64,000 bases of DNA from Clostridia bacterium (GTDB lineage Bacteria > Bacillota > Clostridia > Christensenellales > Aristaeellaceae). The stretch lies in contig JAFXCE010000031.1 in the NCBI GenBank assembly GCA_017521565.1, positions 1 through 64,000 of the forward strand, in the 5' to 3' direction. The notes beneath the pieces are model-generated. The model ran no database searches. It saw only the letters and a program-made list of their open reading frames with translations, and was not told the DNA's origin. This document shows, piece by piece, positions 8,598 through 16,832 of this stretch. The position numbers and the translations under genes were made by a program. Numbering within the stretch: the first letter of the stretch is position 1; each line of letters begins with the position of its first letter.

Positions 8598-8723
8598 ATA
8601 TCAACACTCCTAATCTGACTTGGTCTTTCAATTGACTACCCATCTGCTATGATGCACATCCCGTCATCATCCGATGCGGCGCGGAATCATTCATTCTTTA
8701 TCACACATCTCTCTAACAGAAGG

Positions 8724-8752
8724 ATTATAGCACGAAATACGCTTGACTACAA
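8724..8752 (-). promoter_or_regulatory. Promoter of the CofE-like gene
   Basis: On the minus strand TTGTAG (8747-8752), 17 bp, TATAAT (8724-8729). The leader to the ATG is about 120 nt, and no clear fold is seen in it. Confidence 0.7.
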
Positions 8753-8823
8753 GGAAAAATATCAGCGCAAACCTTCCTTTTTCTGCATTATTTTATAATC
8801 AGGAAAGCAGTAAACAAAAAAAC

Positions 8824-8848
8824 ACCTGAGAACAATCTGCCCTCAGGT
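8824..8848 (-). terminator. Orphan terminator downstream of a gene remnant
   Basis: On the minus strand ACCTGAG pairs with CTCAGGT, then GTTTTTTTGTTT. No intact gene now reads into it, only the remnant at 8918-9046. Confidence 0.7.
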
Positions 8849-8917
8849 ATCTGGCGAAGAATCCGGACTCGCGCGCGCCGTCTTCAAAGAAACCAAATTC
8901 AATTCTAAATCAATTGT

Positions 8918-9046
8918 TTACTCCCATTCTGAATACTCATCCCATATCCATGTACAATAGGTTTCCATCGCATGGGCATTATTGATTTGGTCAACTATTT
9001 TATCAAGCTCAAAATCCGGCTGGAGGCAGTAAATATTAAATATTTG
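8918..9046 (-). pseudogene. C-terminal remnant of an unknown small protein
   Basis: A minus-strand open frame of 42 codons with protein-like composition (it contains LQPDFELDKIVDQINNAHAM and ends CTWIWDEYSEWE) that finishes in TAA. Immediately upstream in frame is another TAA, so there is no start, promoter or N-terminal part. It is clearly more AT-rich than neighbouring genes and is followed by a good terminator. I read it as the tail of a decayed, probably acquired gene beside tRNA-Ser. The family is not recognised. Confidence 0.5.
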
Positions 9047-9060
9047 TTAAATCGTGTTTA

Positions 9061-9088
9061 GCCCGTCTGGAAAGCCCTCCGGACGGGC
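9061..9088 (+). terminator. Strong hairpin, possible terminator
   Basis: GCCCGTCTGGA (9061-9071) pairs with TCCGGACGGGC (9078-9088), then ATTTTG. No plus-strand gene precedes it. The rest of 8598-9243 shows no other gene; 9090-9240 holds nothing I can identify. Confidence 0.4.
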
Positions 9089-9235
9089 ATTTTGCGCCAT
9101 TTCTTCCCCACACACGAATTTCGTGTCCCCGCGCGTGTCCCTTTTGCAGTGCCACAATTCAGCAAGTCACGCTGAAAACCCCGCCTGTTTCGCTGAGCCA
9201 GATTTTCGCACTATACAGAAAAGTCAAAGAATATA

Positions 9236-9261
9236 AAGAAAAACCACCGATTTCTCGGTGG
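9236..9261 (-). terminator. Terminator of tRNA-Ser
   Basis: On the minus strand CCACCGA-GAAA-TCGGTGG is followed by TTTTTCTTT, 10 nt after the encoded CCA. Confidence 0.9.
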
Positions 9262-9270
9262 TTCGTCTTA

Positions 9271-9361
9271 TGGCGGAGAGTTAGGGATTTGAACCCTAGG
9301 TGGGGTATCAGCCCACACACGATTTCCAGTCGTGCGCCTTAGACCACTCAGCCAACTCTCC
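9271..9361 (-). tRNA. tRNA-Ser (GGA), CCA encoded
   Basis: A minus-strand class II tRNA with a long variable arm. The acceptor GGAGAGT pairs with ACTCTCC, the anticodon loop CTGGAAA gives GGA (reads UCC/UCU), the T-arm is GGGTTCAAATCCC, and CCA is at 9271-9273. Confidence 0.95.
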
Positions 9362-9492
9362 ATCTCTGTTTGGCCGTTGCTCAATCAGCGAGACTCATTA
9401 TATATCGTCACCCACCATTTGTCAAGAGAAAAATCAAAACTTTTTTCTTTTTTCTTCTTTTTCGCGAAAATTCCTTGTTATTCCTCGATTTT

Positions 9493-10833
9493 TCACCTTT
9501 TCATTTCCGTGACCAGACGCTTTTTGAAATGTATATAAGTCGGAATCAGAAATACATCCGCAAAAAGCCACGCCAGAGGGCTACCCAGCGCCACGCCAAG
9601 AAAACCAAAGTATGGCACCAGCAGCACAGCAGCCACGCAGCGCGCCATCATCTCCATGATACCCGCAATCATCGCAAAACCGGAAAAGCCCATGCCCTGA
9701 ATCGTATAGCGGATCGTGCACACCAGCATCAGAAGTGGATAACACACAGTCTCTACAACCATGTAAGTCTGCGAAAGGCCAATCAATTCATCGCCGCCAT
9801 CCGCGATAATGATCTGCGTCATCTCTCGGCCAAAGCACCACACCACAGCAACCGCTGCCAGCACATAGACACCGCCCATCACAGCAGCCGTCACCATGCC
9901 GTGATCAAGGCGCTCATGTTTTCCCGCGCCCACGTTCTGCGCGCTGTAGGTCGCCATTGTGGTGCCCAGCGCCTCAAACGGCACAGCAAGGAAATTGAGC
10001 ACCCGCAGCGCTGCCGTCACTGCAGCGACCGCAACCGTTCCCAGCGAATTAACCGCTACCTGCATCACAACCGTGCCAAAGGCCGTAATCGCATACTGCA
10101 GACCCATGGGCACACCGCAGGCGCAGAGCGTCCAGATCCTGTCTCTGTTCAGCCTCCATTCCCGACGGGAAATATGCAGCAGCGGAACCCTCCTGCGTAT
10201 CCAGGCAAGGCAGAGTATGCCGGATACACCCTGACTGATCACCGATGCAAGCGATGCACCAAACACGCCCATATGAAAAGCCAGAATAAACACAAGATCC
10301 AGTACAACGTTGAGCACAGAGGAAAATACCAGAAAGAATAGAGGCGTTTTACTGTCTCCCAGCGCGCGCAGGTAGCCGGAAAGCAGGTTGTACATCATCA
10401 GAAACGGAATACCGGCAAAAGCCACGACGATGTAATCATACGCTTCTTCAATGCATTCCAGCGGCGTTCCCATCGCGCTGAGGATATCGCGGCAGAATAT
10501 AACGGTCAGCGCCGTCAGCACCGCACCAAACGCGACACACAGCCATACGCCATTAGCGGCAAATTCGCGCATGCGCCCTTCTTCCCCCGCGCCAAAGCGC
10601 TGTGCTACTGGGATGGCAAAACCAGCGCACAGGCCCATGCAAAAGCCCAGCACGAGGAAATCGATAGAGCCCGTCGCGCCCACACCAGCCAGCGCCTGAA
10701 CGCCCAAAAAGCGTCCGACAATCATCGTGTCGACAATACTATACAGTTTCTGAAACACCATGCCGACCAGAAGCGGCAAAGCAAAGCCTGGAATCAGCCG
10801 AACAGGTGATCCCTGCGTCATATCCTTGGTCAT
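9493..10833 (-). CDS. MATE-family efflux transporter
   Basis: A 446-residue membrane protein with about twelve hydrophobic segments, the standard MATE/NorM length. Typical elements are seen: VRLIPGFALPLLVGMVFQKLYSIVDTMIVGRFLG at the N-terminus (segment shown in parts: PLLVGMVFQ, YSIVDTMIVG), GYLRALGDSKTPL near 160, and the second-half repeat GLQYAITAFGTVVMQ. MATE proteins export cationic or aromatic compounds using Na+ or H+ gradients. The start at 10833 avoids overlap with the MobA-like gene, whose stop is 20 bp upstream. It is probably the last gene of the molybdenum hydroxylase operon, so the substrate may be linked to that pathway (inference). Confidence 0.88.
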   Translation of the reverse strand: MTKDMTQGSPVRLIPGFALPLLVGMVFQKLYSIVDTMIVGRFLGVQALAGVGATGSIDFLVLGFCMGLCAGFAIPVAQRFGAGEEGRMREFAANGVWLCVAFGAVLTALTVIFCRDILSAMGTPLECIEEAYDYIVVAFAGIPFLMMYNLLSGYLRALGDSKTPLFFLVFSSVLNVVLDLVFILAFHMGVFGASLASVISQGVSGILCLAWIRRRVPLLHISRREWRLNRDRIWTLCACGVPMGLQYAITAFGTVVMQVAVNSLGTVAVAAVTAALRVLNFLAVPFEALGTTMATYSAQNVGAGKHERLDHGMVTAAVMGGVYVLAAVAVVWCFGREMTQIIIADGGDELIGLSQTYMVVETVCYPLLMLVCTIRYTIQGMGFSGFAMIAGIMEMMARCVAAVLLVPYFGFLGVALGSPLAWLFADVFLIPTYIHFKKRLVTEMKR

Positions 10834-10853
10834 GATCTTCCCTGCTCCTTGGC

Positions 10854-11483
10854 TCATTCCATTCCGTCGGAACACTTCATCTTCATGTACCATGCTTTGA
10901 GTGCATTAAGCGCTGAGGCATCATCTGCGTCCGCCAGTTCCATGGGATACAGGCAGTTCACGACCATCAGATCCTCTTCATTTTCACGCAGAATCCCCTT
11001 CGCCCCCCGGTCTCCCTCAAGGCACATCAACTGCCCATAGTATGTACGATCAAAAATAGCCGGATTCCCTTTATGCGAGCTATCGCGCAGGCAAGCAAGT
11101 CCTCGATCATCTTCCTTATAGGCCGCAAGCAGCGCCGCAAGCGATCCCGCTGACAGAAGCGGCTGATCCGCAACCATCAGCAGCACAGCGTCCATATCCA
11201 TCATCTTTTCGATGCCAAGACGAACAGAGTACGCCTGTCCGAGCTGAGGTGCGTTGTTTTCGGCAACGTCAAATCCATATGTCCGTGCCAGATTCGCCAC
11301 CTCAGTGCACGAGGCAACCACAACGGTTTTCTCCGCTCCAAACTGCTTTAGGGCCTCCAGCGCGCAGCAGACCATCGGTCTTCCCGCAAAATCAGCCAGC
11401 AGTTTATTAGCGCCGAAGCGTTCGCCTCGCCCTGCGGCCAGCAGCACTGCGCCCAGTTTCACGAGGACTTTCCCGTTTCTCAT
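10854..11483 (-). CDS. MobA/MocA-like molybdenum cofactor nucleotidyltransferase
   Basis: A 209-residue NTP-transferase-3 family protein. The nucleotide-binding loop LAAGRGERFGANKLL (about 15-29) and the metal-binding ADQPLLS (about 103-109) are as in MocA-type enzymes, which add CMP to molybdopterin cofactor for xanthine-dehydrogenase-family enzymes. Its start overlaps the stop of the Mo subunit gene (ATGA), so it is translationally coupled to it. This makes a dedicated cofactor-maturation role likely. A generic sugar nucleotidyltransferase is the alternative, but the context argues against it. Confidence 0.85.
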   Translation of the reverse strand: MRNGKVLVKLGAVLLAAGRGERFGANKLLADFAGRPMVCCALEALKQFGAEKTVVVASCTEVANLARTYGFDVAENNAPQLGQAYSVRLGIEKMMDMDAVLLMVADQPLLSAGSLAALLAAYKEDDRGLACLRDSSHKGNPAIFDRTYYGQLMCLEGDRGAKGILRENEEDLMVVNCLYPMELADADDASALNALKAWYMKMKCSDGME

Positions 11484-13786
11484 TCCGTCTCACCCAGCAG
11501 CACCTTTTCACTGGTGATCGGCAGATGGTATACGCGCACGCCGCTGGCATTGTACACCGCATCAGCAATCGCAGGCGCGGGCGTATTGATGACAATCTCT
11601 CCGATGGACTTTGCCCCGAACGGGCCGGTCGGCTCGAAGCTGGGCTCAAACGCCACGCGGATGCTCGGCGCGTCCACGCGTGCAGGGATCTTATACTGCA
11701 GGAAAGAATTGCTGACCGTACGGCCCAGATGATCCATCACGGGGCGCTCTGTGAGCGTCATGCCGATGCCCTGCAGAATGCCGCCTTCTGTCTGGCGCAT
11801 CGCCAGATTGGGATTGATGACCGTGCCGCAGTCAACCACGCCAACATAATCGACCAGCCTGATCTCTCCTGTAAGCGGATCCAGATCGATCTCAGCGCAG
11901 CCGCACATGAACGGCGGCGGGGAAATCTCAGAGCCGCTGGACACACAGGCAGAAATATCCTCCGTACCACACATCATGTGCTTTTCGGCGATCTCAGCCA
12001 GCGTGACAAAGGCGCCGTCATCTGCGCGCGCCACGCAATCTCCCTCAAAGAGTACCTCATCCTCACGACAGCGAAGCAGCTTCGCACCGACACGAATGAT
12101 CTTCCTGCGGATCTCCTCGCAGGTTTTGATAACCGCCATACCGGTCACATAGGTTGTGCTTGACGCATAGGAACCGCAGTCATACGGAGAGGTATCGGTA
12201 TCCACGCCATGAACGGTGATATTGTCCACCGAGCACTCCAGGCTCTGCGCCGCCATCTGCGCCAGAATCGTATCGCAGCCTGTGCCCATGTCCGTCGCGC
12301 CGATGGACATGTTGTAGATGCCGTCGTCGCCAAGGCGGATCATCACCGCGCCGGTATCAACCTGAGAAATGCCGGAGCCCTGCATGGCCAGCGCCATGCC
12401 GACCGCGCGCACATGACCGTTTTCAAGTGTCCTCGCAGGGTATTTTTCCGCCCAGCCAATCATCTCTTTAGCATGCGCAATGCATCGATCAATGGCACAG
12501 CTCGCCGCCGTTTCGCCGTAATATGCCGGCATAACCTCGCCTTCGCGAACAATGTTCTTTTCACGCAGCGCGGCCGGATCCATATGCAGCCTGTGCGCCA
12601 GCTCATTGACGGCGGACTCCACCGCAAACAAACCCTGCGTCGCACCGTAGCCGCGGTATGCTCCTGCGCTCATCGTATTGGTATAGACCGTATGCCACGA
12701 AAAGCGGAACGCCTTCAGGTTATGGGTATACAGCGGTATCGACTTGTGTCCAGAAAGGCCGACTGTGGTCGGTCCGTGTTCGCCGTACGCGCCGGTATTG
12801 GAGAGCGTATGCAGATCAATTGCGCGAATCGTACCGTCCTTCATGGCGCCAAGGCGAACATGCATGCTCATCGCATGACGCGGCGAAGAGAGCGTCATTG
12901 ACTCCTCGCGGGTATAGATCAGCATCGCAGAACGACCGGTCTTGACCGTCACAATCGCCGGATACTGCTCGCAGACCGCAGTCTGTTTCGCGCCAAAGCC
13001 GCCGCCGATGCGCGGCTTGACCACGCGGACGCGGCTCTTCGGGATATCCAGCGCCGTCGCAATGATGCGGCGGACATGGAACGGCACCTGTGTCGAGCTG
13101 ACGATCTCCAGCCTGCCATATGCGTCCAGACGGCTAAAGGCACGGAAGGTCTCCATCATGCACTGCTGGTTGGCCTGCGTGGAGTACTCCCGATCGATCA
13201 CAATGTCACAGGCCGCCAGTTCCGCCTCGACATCGCCGTCGGCATCCTCGCCGCAGGCAACCAGATTACGATGGTTGTCCGCGCCGCAGGAAGGCACCAG
13301 TGCACGCCAGTTCTCCTCCGGATGGATGAGGATCTGGTTATCCATCGCCTGTCTGGCGTCCAGAATTGCAGGCAGCACCTGATACTTTACCTTGATCAGC
13401 TTCATCGCCGCGAGCGCCTGTTTTTCCGTCTCCGCCGCAACAATCGCAACCGGATCGCCCACGCAGCGCAGATGTCGGTCAAGGATCAGCCGGTCATACG
13501 GGCTGAACTCCGGATAGGTCTGTCCTGCCTGTGTAAAGCGCACATCCGGCACGTCCTTATATGTCAGCACACAGGCAACACCCGGAAGCTTCTCGGCAAG
13601 GGATACGTCGATCTCCTCGATCATCGCATGGGCATGAGGACTGTGCAGAAGCTTCACGCACAGACAGTCCTTCGGCGCAATGTCGGCCACATAAACCGGC
13701 TTGCCAGTCAGCAGCGCAGGCGCATCCTTTTTGGGAACAGGCTTGCCAACTCCGCCGATTACGCGGTTCTTCCCGCTTTCACTCAT
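11480..13786 (-). CDS. Xanthine dehydrogenase-family Mo-binding subunit
   Basis: A 768-residue catalytic subunit of a molybdenum hydroxylase. The small a/b-hammerhead domain spans about 15-135 (GKPVYVADI, SPHAHAMI). The molybdopterin-binding domains follow, with IGGGFGAKQ (about 268-276), AYRGYGATQG (about 378-387), CGSYASSTTYVTG (about 550) and the C-terminal GAKSIGEIVINTP that carries the catalytic Glu. It oxidises purines or other N-heterocycles with water as oxygen source; substrate preference cannot be fixed. The gene order FAD, 2Fe-2S, Mo subunit, with 4-11 bp overlaps, is the normal three-subunit layout. Confidence 0.9.
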   Translation of the reverse strand: MSESGKNRVIGGVGKPVPKKDAPALLTGKPVYVADIAPKDCLCVKLLHSPHAHAMIEEIDVSLAEKLPGVACVLTYKDVPDVRFTQAGQTYPEFSPYDRLILDRHLRCVGDPVAIVAAETEKQALAAMKLIKVKYQVLPAILDARQAMDNQILIHPEENWRALVPSCGADNHRNLVACGEDADGDVEAELAACDIVIDREYSTQANQQCMMETFRAFSRLDAYGRLEIVSSTQVPFHVRRIIATALDIPKSRVRVVKPRIGGGFGAKQTAVCEQYPAIVTVKTGRSAMLIYTREESMTLSSPRHAMSMHVRLGAMKDGTIRAIDLHTLSNTGAYGEHGPTTVGLSGHKSIPLYTHNLKAFRFSWHTVYTNTMSAGAYRGYGATQGLFAVESAVNELAHRLHMDPAALREKNIVREGEVMPAYYGETAASCAIDRCIAHAKEMIGWAEKYPARTLENGHVRAVGMALAMQGSGISQVDTGAVMIRLGDDGIYNMSIGATDMGTGCDTILAQMAAQSLECSVDNITVHGVDTDTSPYDCGSYASSTTYVTGMAVIKTCEEIRRKIIRVGAKLLRCREDEVLFEGDCVARADDGAFVTLAEIAEKHMMCGTEDISACVSSGSEISPPPFMCGCAEIDLDPLTGEIRLVDYVGVVDCGTVINPNLAMRQTEGGILQGIGMTLTERPVMDHLGRTVSNSFLQYKIPARVDAPSIRVAFEPSFEPTGPFGAKSIGEIVINTPAPAIADAVYNASGVRVYHLPITSEKVLLGETE

Positions 13787-14262
13787 GCGCGCACCTCCCC
13801 CTCAGCAGCCTCAATCTTCATGGCAAGATACTTTCTGATTGCGCGGCGCTGGCTCACATAGCCGGAGCAGCGGCACAGATTGCCCGCCAGATACGCGTCA
13901 ATTTCCTCGTCCGTTGCGCACGGATTCTCCTTCGCCAGCGCAAATACGTTCATCATCATACCCGGCGCGCAGAAACCGCACTGTTCCGCGCCCTCTCCAG
14001 CAAGGCACTCGCCCAGCTTCTTCGCCTCATCCTGCAATCCTTCAAGCGTGGTGATCACACTGCCGGCGCAGCGCGCAGCGGGCACCGCGCAGGACAGCAC
14101 CGCTTTTCCATTCATATGCACCGTACACAGGCCGCAGTTGGTCGTTTCGCAGCCGCACTTGACCGAGTACATGCCCAGACGACGGAGAACCGCATAAAGA
14201 TTCTCGTCCGCATCAATTTCAGCCGCTATCTTGCGGCCGTTCAGCGTAAATTCAACGTTCAT
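13783..14262 (-). CDS. Xanthine dehydrogenase-family 2Fe-2S subunit
   Basis: A 159-residue electron-transfer subunit with two [2Fe-2S] clusters. The plant-ferredoxin-type site is GCETTNCGLC plus a later Cys (SCAVPAARC region, about 39-65). The second site is CGFCAPGMMM with LCRCSGY (about 100-145), arranged as in CoxS/XdhC-type subunits. It passes electrons from the molybdenum centre to the FAD subunit. It overlaps the FAD gene by 11 bp and the Mo subunit gene by 4 bp. ATG preceded by GGAGGTGG. Confidence 0.93.
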   Translation of the reverse strand: MNVEFTLNGRKIAAEIDADENLYAVLRRLGMYSVKCGCETTNCGLCTVHMNGKAVLSCAVPAARCAGSVITTLEGLQDEAKKLGECLAGEGAEQCGFCAPGMMMNVFALAKENPCATDEEIDAYLAGNLCRCSGYVSQRRAIRKYLAMKIEAAEGEVRA

Positions 14263-15031
14263 CCGCCGCCACCTCCTGACATGCCTTTACCGCGCGCGCC
14301 ATCAACACCGGCGCAATCTTTTTTCTATACGTATCGCTCGCACGCAGATTCGTTCCGAATGTAACCTGAGACGCAATTTCTTCGTATACCCTTTGCGGCG
14401 CATCCGGCGCAAGGCCCTCCGCAACCACCACTGCGCGTGCGGGCCGCGCGCCCAGCACAATGCGCATTCCCGCATCAGACTTCGACGCGGCGCACACCAG
14501 CGTAGGAATATCCGTTGCGCTCACGCGCACGCTCTGCACGGCCGCGCATTGCCCCTTGGGTATGCGGATCTGCACGACGATATCGCGATCCCACGCCTCT
14601 TTCTGATACTCCGCCAGCTTCACCGCTCCGCGCTTATACAGGATCACCTCTGCATTAAGCGCAAGCAGCAGCGCGCTCACATCAGAAAAGCCAAAGCGGC
14701 TGTATACGCTCGCGCCAACCGTCGCCATGTTTCGGAACTGCGTACCGACAATCGGCGCAAATGCCTTCTTGAATGCACCGCCAAAGGCACGATTGAGGCC
14801 CTCGTGCGTCTCCATCGCGCGCAGCGGCGCCATTGCGCCCACGACGAATGCATCCTCCATCTCCACAATGCCGTCAAGCCCGAGCGCCGACAGATCAATC
14901 GCCTTCTGTTTATTCAGCCCGCACATGCGCAGCCACATATTGCCTGCTACAATCACAGAGCTCTTTTTCTGATTAAGCGCATACGCCTCTTCCAGCGACT
15001 GCGCTATGACGTAATTCCTGTATTTCGCCAT
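14252..15031 (-). CDS. Xanthine dehydrogenase-family FAD-binding subunit
   Basis: A 259-residue CoxM-like flavoprotein subunit, first gene of the operon. The first FAD loop is degenerate (IVAGNMWLRM in place of the usual AGGTDLL-type motif), while the second is recognisable (VGTQFRNMATVGASVYS, about 85-101). The C-terminal CO_deh_flav_C region contains ATDIPTLVCAASK. The protein is slightly shorter than many CoxM homologues (about 280-290). The ATG at 15031 lies 6 nt after GGAGG; an upstream extension has no ribosome site. Confidence 0.85.
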   Translation of the reverse strand: MAKYRNYVIAQSLEEAYALNQKKSSVIVAGNMWLRMCGLNKQKAIDLSALGLDGIVEMEDAFVVGAMAPLRAMETHEGLNRAFGGAFKKAFAPIVGTQFRNMATVGASVYSRFGFSDVSALLLALNAEVILYKRGAVKLAEYQKEAWDRDIVVQIRIPKGQCAAVQSVRVSATDIPTLVCAASKSDAGMRIVLGARPARAVVVAEGLAPDAPQRVYEEIASQVTFGTNLRASDTYRKKIAPVLMARAVKACQEVAADER

Positions 15032-15080
15032 ATTCATCCTCCGCCTCTCATCTCTGTCGGCCATTGCTTATTCATTATAC

Positions 15081-15110
15081 ATTATATAAGTAGATATTGT
15101 CCTTTGTCAA
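15081..15110 (-). promoter_or_regulatory. Promoter of the molybdenum hydroxylase operon
   Basis: On the minus strand TTGACA (15105-15110), 18 bp, TATAAT (15081-15086). The -35 box lies about 20 bp from the start of the binding-protein pseudogene. Confidence 0.85.
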
Positions 15111-15128
15111 CATCGCTCAAAACCCAAA

Positions 15129-15362
15129 CGAGTCCGTTCAGATCCTGATGCGCCCAACACGCTGGGCCAGCCGTCTGAAAACTACGATATCATCATCGTA
15201 CATGGCGCGTAGTTCACCGCCGCCACCACCGAGATCGCCATCGAGTATCCTGACCAGGTCTTTTCCATCGGCATCAGCGACCAGATCCTGGGCGACAGCA
15301 TCTTCACCTGCATGCACGTGTCTGAGGAGCCGGACTACATCAACGGCGTCGTGCTCAAATAA
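15129..15362 (+). pseudogene. Remnant of a second BMP-family solute-binding protein
   Basis: The plus strand is clearly homologous to codons of about 64-138 of the intact binding protein that follows: DAPNTL, ENYDIII, HGA, EYPDQV, SEEP and YINGV are shared in order. A TAG replaces the Met of HGAMF, the first part is out of frame by one base, and there is no start or signal peptide. It then ends VVLK-stop, matching the ELK-stop of the intact gene, which suggests an internal deletion. The divergence is large (roughly half of residues differ), so it is an old paralogue rather than a fresh copy. Confidence 0.85.
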
Positions 15363-15432
15363 TCCATGCTTTTGAATTTATCAGGACAGTCGATTCATTC
15401 GGCTGTCTATTTTAAATAATGACATTTCTCTC

Positions 15433-15461
15433 TTGACAATCCATTGCTGATCTGCTAGAAT
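15433..15461 (+). promoter_or_regulatory. Promoter of the BMP binding-protein gene
   Basis: TTGACA (15433-15438), 17 bp, TAGAAT (15456-15461), about 55 bp before the ATG. The pseudogene and the two divergent promoters account for most of 15032-15519. Confidence 0.88.
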
Positions 15462-15519
15462 TATCGATTGGAAATTCCGACACACTACAACTGAACAAAC
15501 TGAAAAGGAGCAAATCGAC

Positions 15520-16494
15520 ATGAAAAAGCTGATCGTCCTGCTTGCCGCCATCATGATGCTGGCCGTCTCCTTCACCGCTGTCGCCGAGAGTGTTTCCATC
15601 GCGATCGTCTATCCGGATACCGTGGATGACAAGGGCTGGTGCCAGTCCATGCACATGGGCGTGGAAAAGGCCATCTCCATGGGCTACGAAATCGACTACA
15701 CCCCGGTCGAGTCCGTTGCCACCGCTGACGCCCCGAACACCCTGGACCAGCTGGCTGAGAACTACGACATCATCATCTGCCACGGCGCGATGTTCAACAC
15801 CGCCGTTCAGGAGATCGGTCCGGAGTATCCGGATCAGGTTTGGGCCGCCGGCACCACCGATCAGCTCTTTGGTGAGAACATCTTCACCTACATGCCGATG
15901 TCCGAGGAGCCGGGCTACATCAACGGCGTCATCGCCGGCATGATGACCAAGGCGAACAAGGTTGGTATCGTTGGTTCCACCGACGGCGCTGACTCTGCCC
16001 GCTATGTCCGCGGCTTCGTGATGGGCCTGCAGGAGAGCAATCCGAACGCTGAGTACATGCTCTCCTGGACCGGCAGCTTCTCCGATACCGTCGGCGCCGG
16101 CGATATCGGCAACACCTTCATCCAGGCTGGCTGCGACGTGCTCGTCGGCCCGGCTCAGCAGGCTGTCGGCGCTCTGCGCAATGTTGCTGCTGCCGAGGGT
16201 GTGCTCTGGGTTGGCCAGACCACCGCTCAGCTGGTTGACTTCCCGGAGGTCACCGTCGCTGCTGCCGACTATGACTACTCTGCCGTTATCGTCGGCCTGA
16301 TTGACCGCTACAACGAGGGCAAGACCGGCAACGAGTGCCTGCCGCTCAACTACAACAACGACGGCTTCGTTTACACCTTCTCCGAGAACACCGAGCTGCT
16401 GCCGGAAGACGTGAAGGCTGCCGCGCAGGCTGCGTTTGACAAGCTGGTTGCGACTGCCAACACCCTCGACTACAAGTCCATCGAGCTCAAGTAA
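15520..16494 (+). CDS. BMP-family (PnrA-like) nucleoside-binding protein
   Basis: A 324-residue secreted solute-binding protein of the basic membrane protein/PnrA family, which delivers purine nucleosides to Nup-type ABC importers. A signal peptide spans about 1-22 (MKKLIVLLAAIMMLA core, AVA-ES cleavage). The family core includes DDKGWCQSMHMGVEKA, ENYDIIICHGAMF, YINGVIAGMMTKANKVGIVG and GCDVLVGPAQQAVGA. There is no lipobox Cys, which is unusual for a Gram-positive binding protein. It has its own promoter and terminator, separate from the downstream ATPase-permease genes, which would allow excess of the binding protein. AAAGGAG precedes the ATG. Codon use is strongly biased, as in highly expressed genes. 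Confidence 0.92.
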   Translation: MKKLIVLLAAIMMLAVSFTAVAESVSIAIVYPDTVDDKGWCQSMHMGVEKAISMGYEIDYTPVESVATADAPNTLDQLAENYDIIICHGAMFNTAVQEIGPEYPDQVWAAGTTDQLFGENIFTYMPMSEEPGYINGVIAGMMTKANKVGIVGSTDGADSARYVRGFVMGLQESNPNAEYMLSWTGSFSDTVGAGDIGNTFIQAGCDVLVGPAQQAVGALRNVAAAEGVLWVGQTTAQLVDFPEVTVAAADYDYSAVIVGLIDRYNEGKTGNECLPLNYNNDGFVYTFSENTELLPEDVKAAAQAAFDKLVATANTLDYKSIELK

Positions 16495-16505
16495 GTTCAG
16501 TCTCA

Positions 16506-16535
16506 GAACAGCCGCATTGCGCGGCTGTTCTTTTT
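16506..16535 (+). terminator. Terminator of the BMP gene
   Basis: GAACAGCCGC (16506-16515) pairs with GCGGCTGTTC (16521-16530), followed by TTTTT. Confidence 0.9.
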
Positions 16536-16599
16536 ATATGCCTTATCTCAGAATGCCGAATGTTTTCTTTTCTCCTCCTGTAAATCATCGGTTATTCTG

Positions 16600-16628
16600 T
16601 TGACAATTCGGCGCATTTCTTATACTAT
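16600..16628 (+). promoter_or_regulatory. Probable promoter of the nucleoside ABC operon
   Basis: TTGACA (16600-16605), 17 bp, TACTAT (16623-16628). Initiation here would give a leader of about 195 nt before the ATG at 16833. Confidence 0.65.
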
Positions 16629-16639
16629 TATTAGAAGGA

Positions 16640-16797
16640 ACTTTTTAGTGCAATGTGCATTCCGGCGGCTCATCTGCCCCTCGAATGCCGCCTCCCCTTC
16701 GGCGACCAAGTTTTTAACCATTTGACTGCCTGGCCCTGCAAGGCTTAGGAGGCCGGGCAACCCGGTATTCCCCTTTGCAGCAAAGGCAGCCTTTTTT
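16640..16797 (+). promoter_or_regulatory. Folded leader of the nucleoside ABC operon
   Basis: The leader contains several stable inverted repeats: GGCGGC/GCCGCC near 16665-16692 (competing with CCG/CGG pairings just downstream), CCGGG-CAA-CCCGG (16753-16765), CCTTTG-CAG-CAAAGG (16772-16786), and CTGCC (16726-16730) able to pair with GGCAG (16785-16789). A T6 run follows at 16792-16797. TGCAAGG (16737-16743) can also pair with the CCTTTGCA arm. This is the layout of a terminator/antiterminator switch. It does not match any riboswitch consensus I know. Confidence 0.45.
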
Positions 16798-16832
16798 GAG
16801 CATTTCCATCTGAGACGAGACGGAGGATCACC

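Noticed and set aside
9090..9240. Attachment-site duplication of tRNA-Ser
   Set aside because: I looked for a repeat of the tRNA 3' end within the adjacent 600 bp and saw none.
9370..10341. Plus-strand frame of 323 codons opposite the MATE gene
   Set aside because: It runs through the tRNA-Ser leader and the MATE coding region, with no domain match and no ribosome site.
16640..16797. Known purine riboswitch before the nucleoside ABC operon
   Set aside because: The conserved loop-loop sequences of the guanine/adenine aptamer and its three-way junction were not found, so only an unclassified folded leader is claimed.
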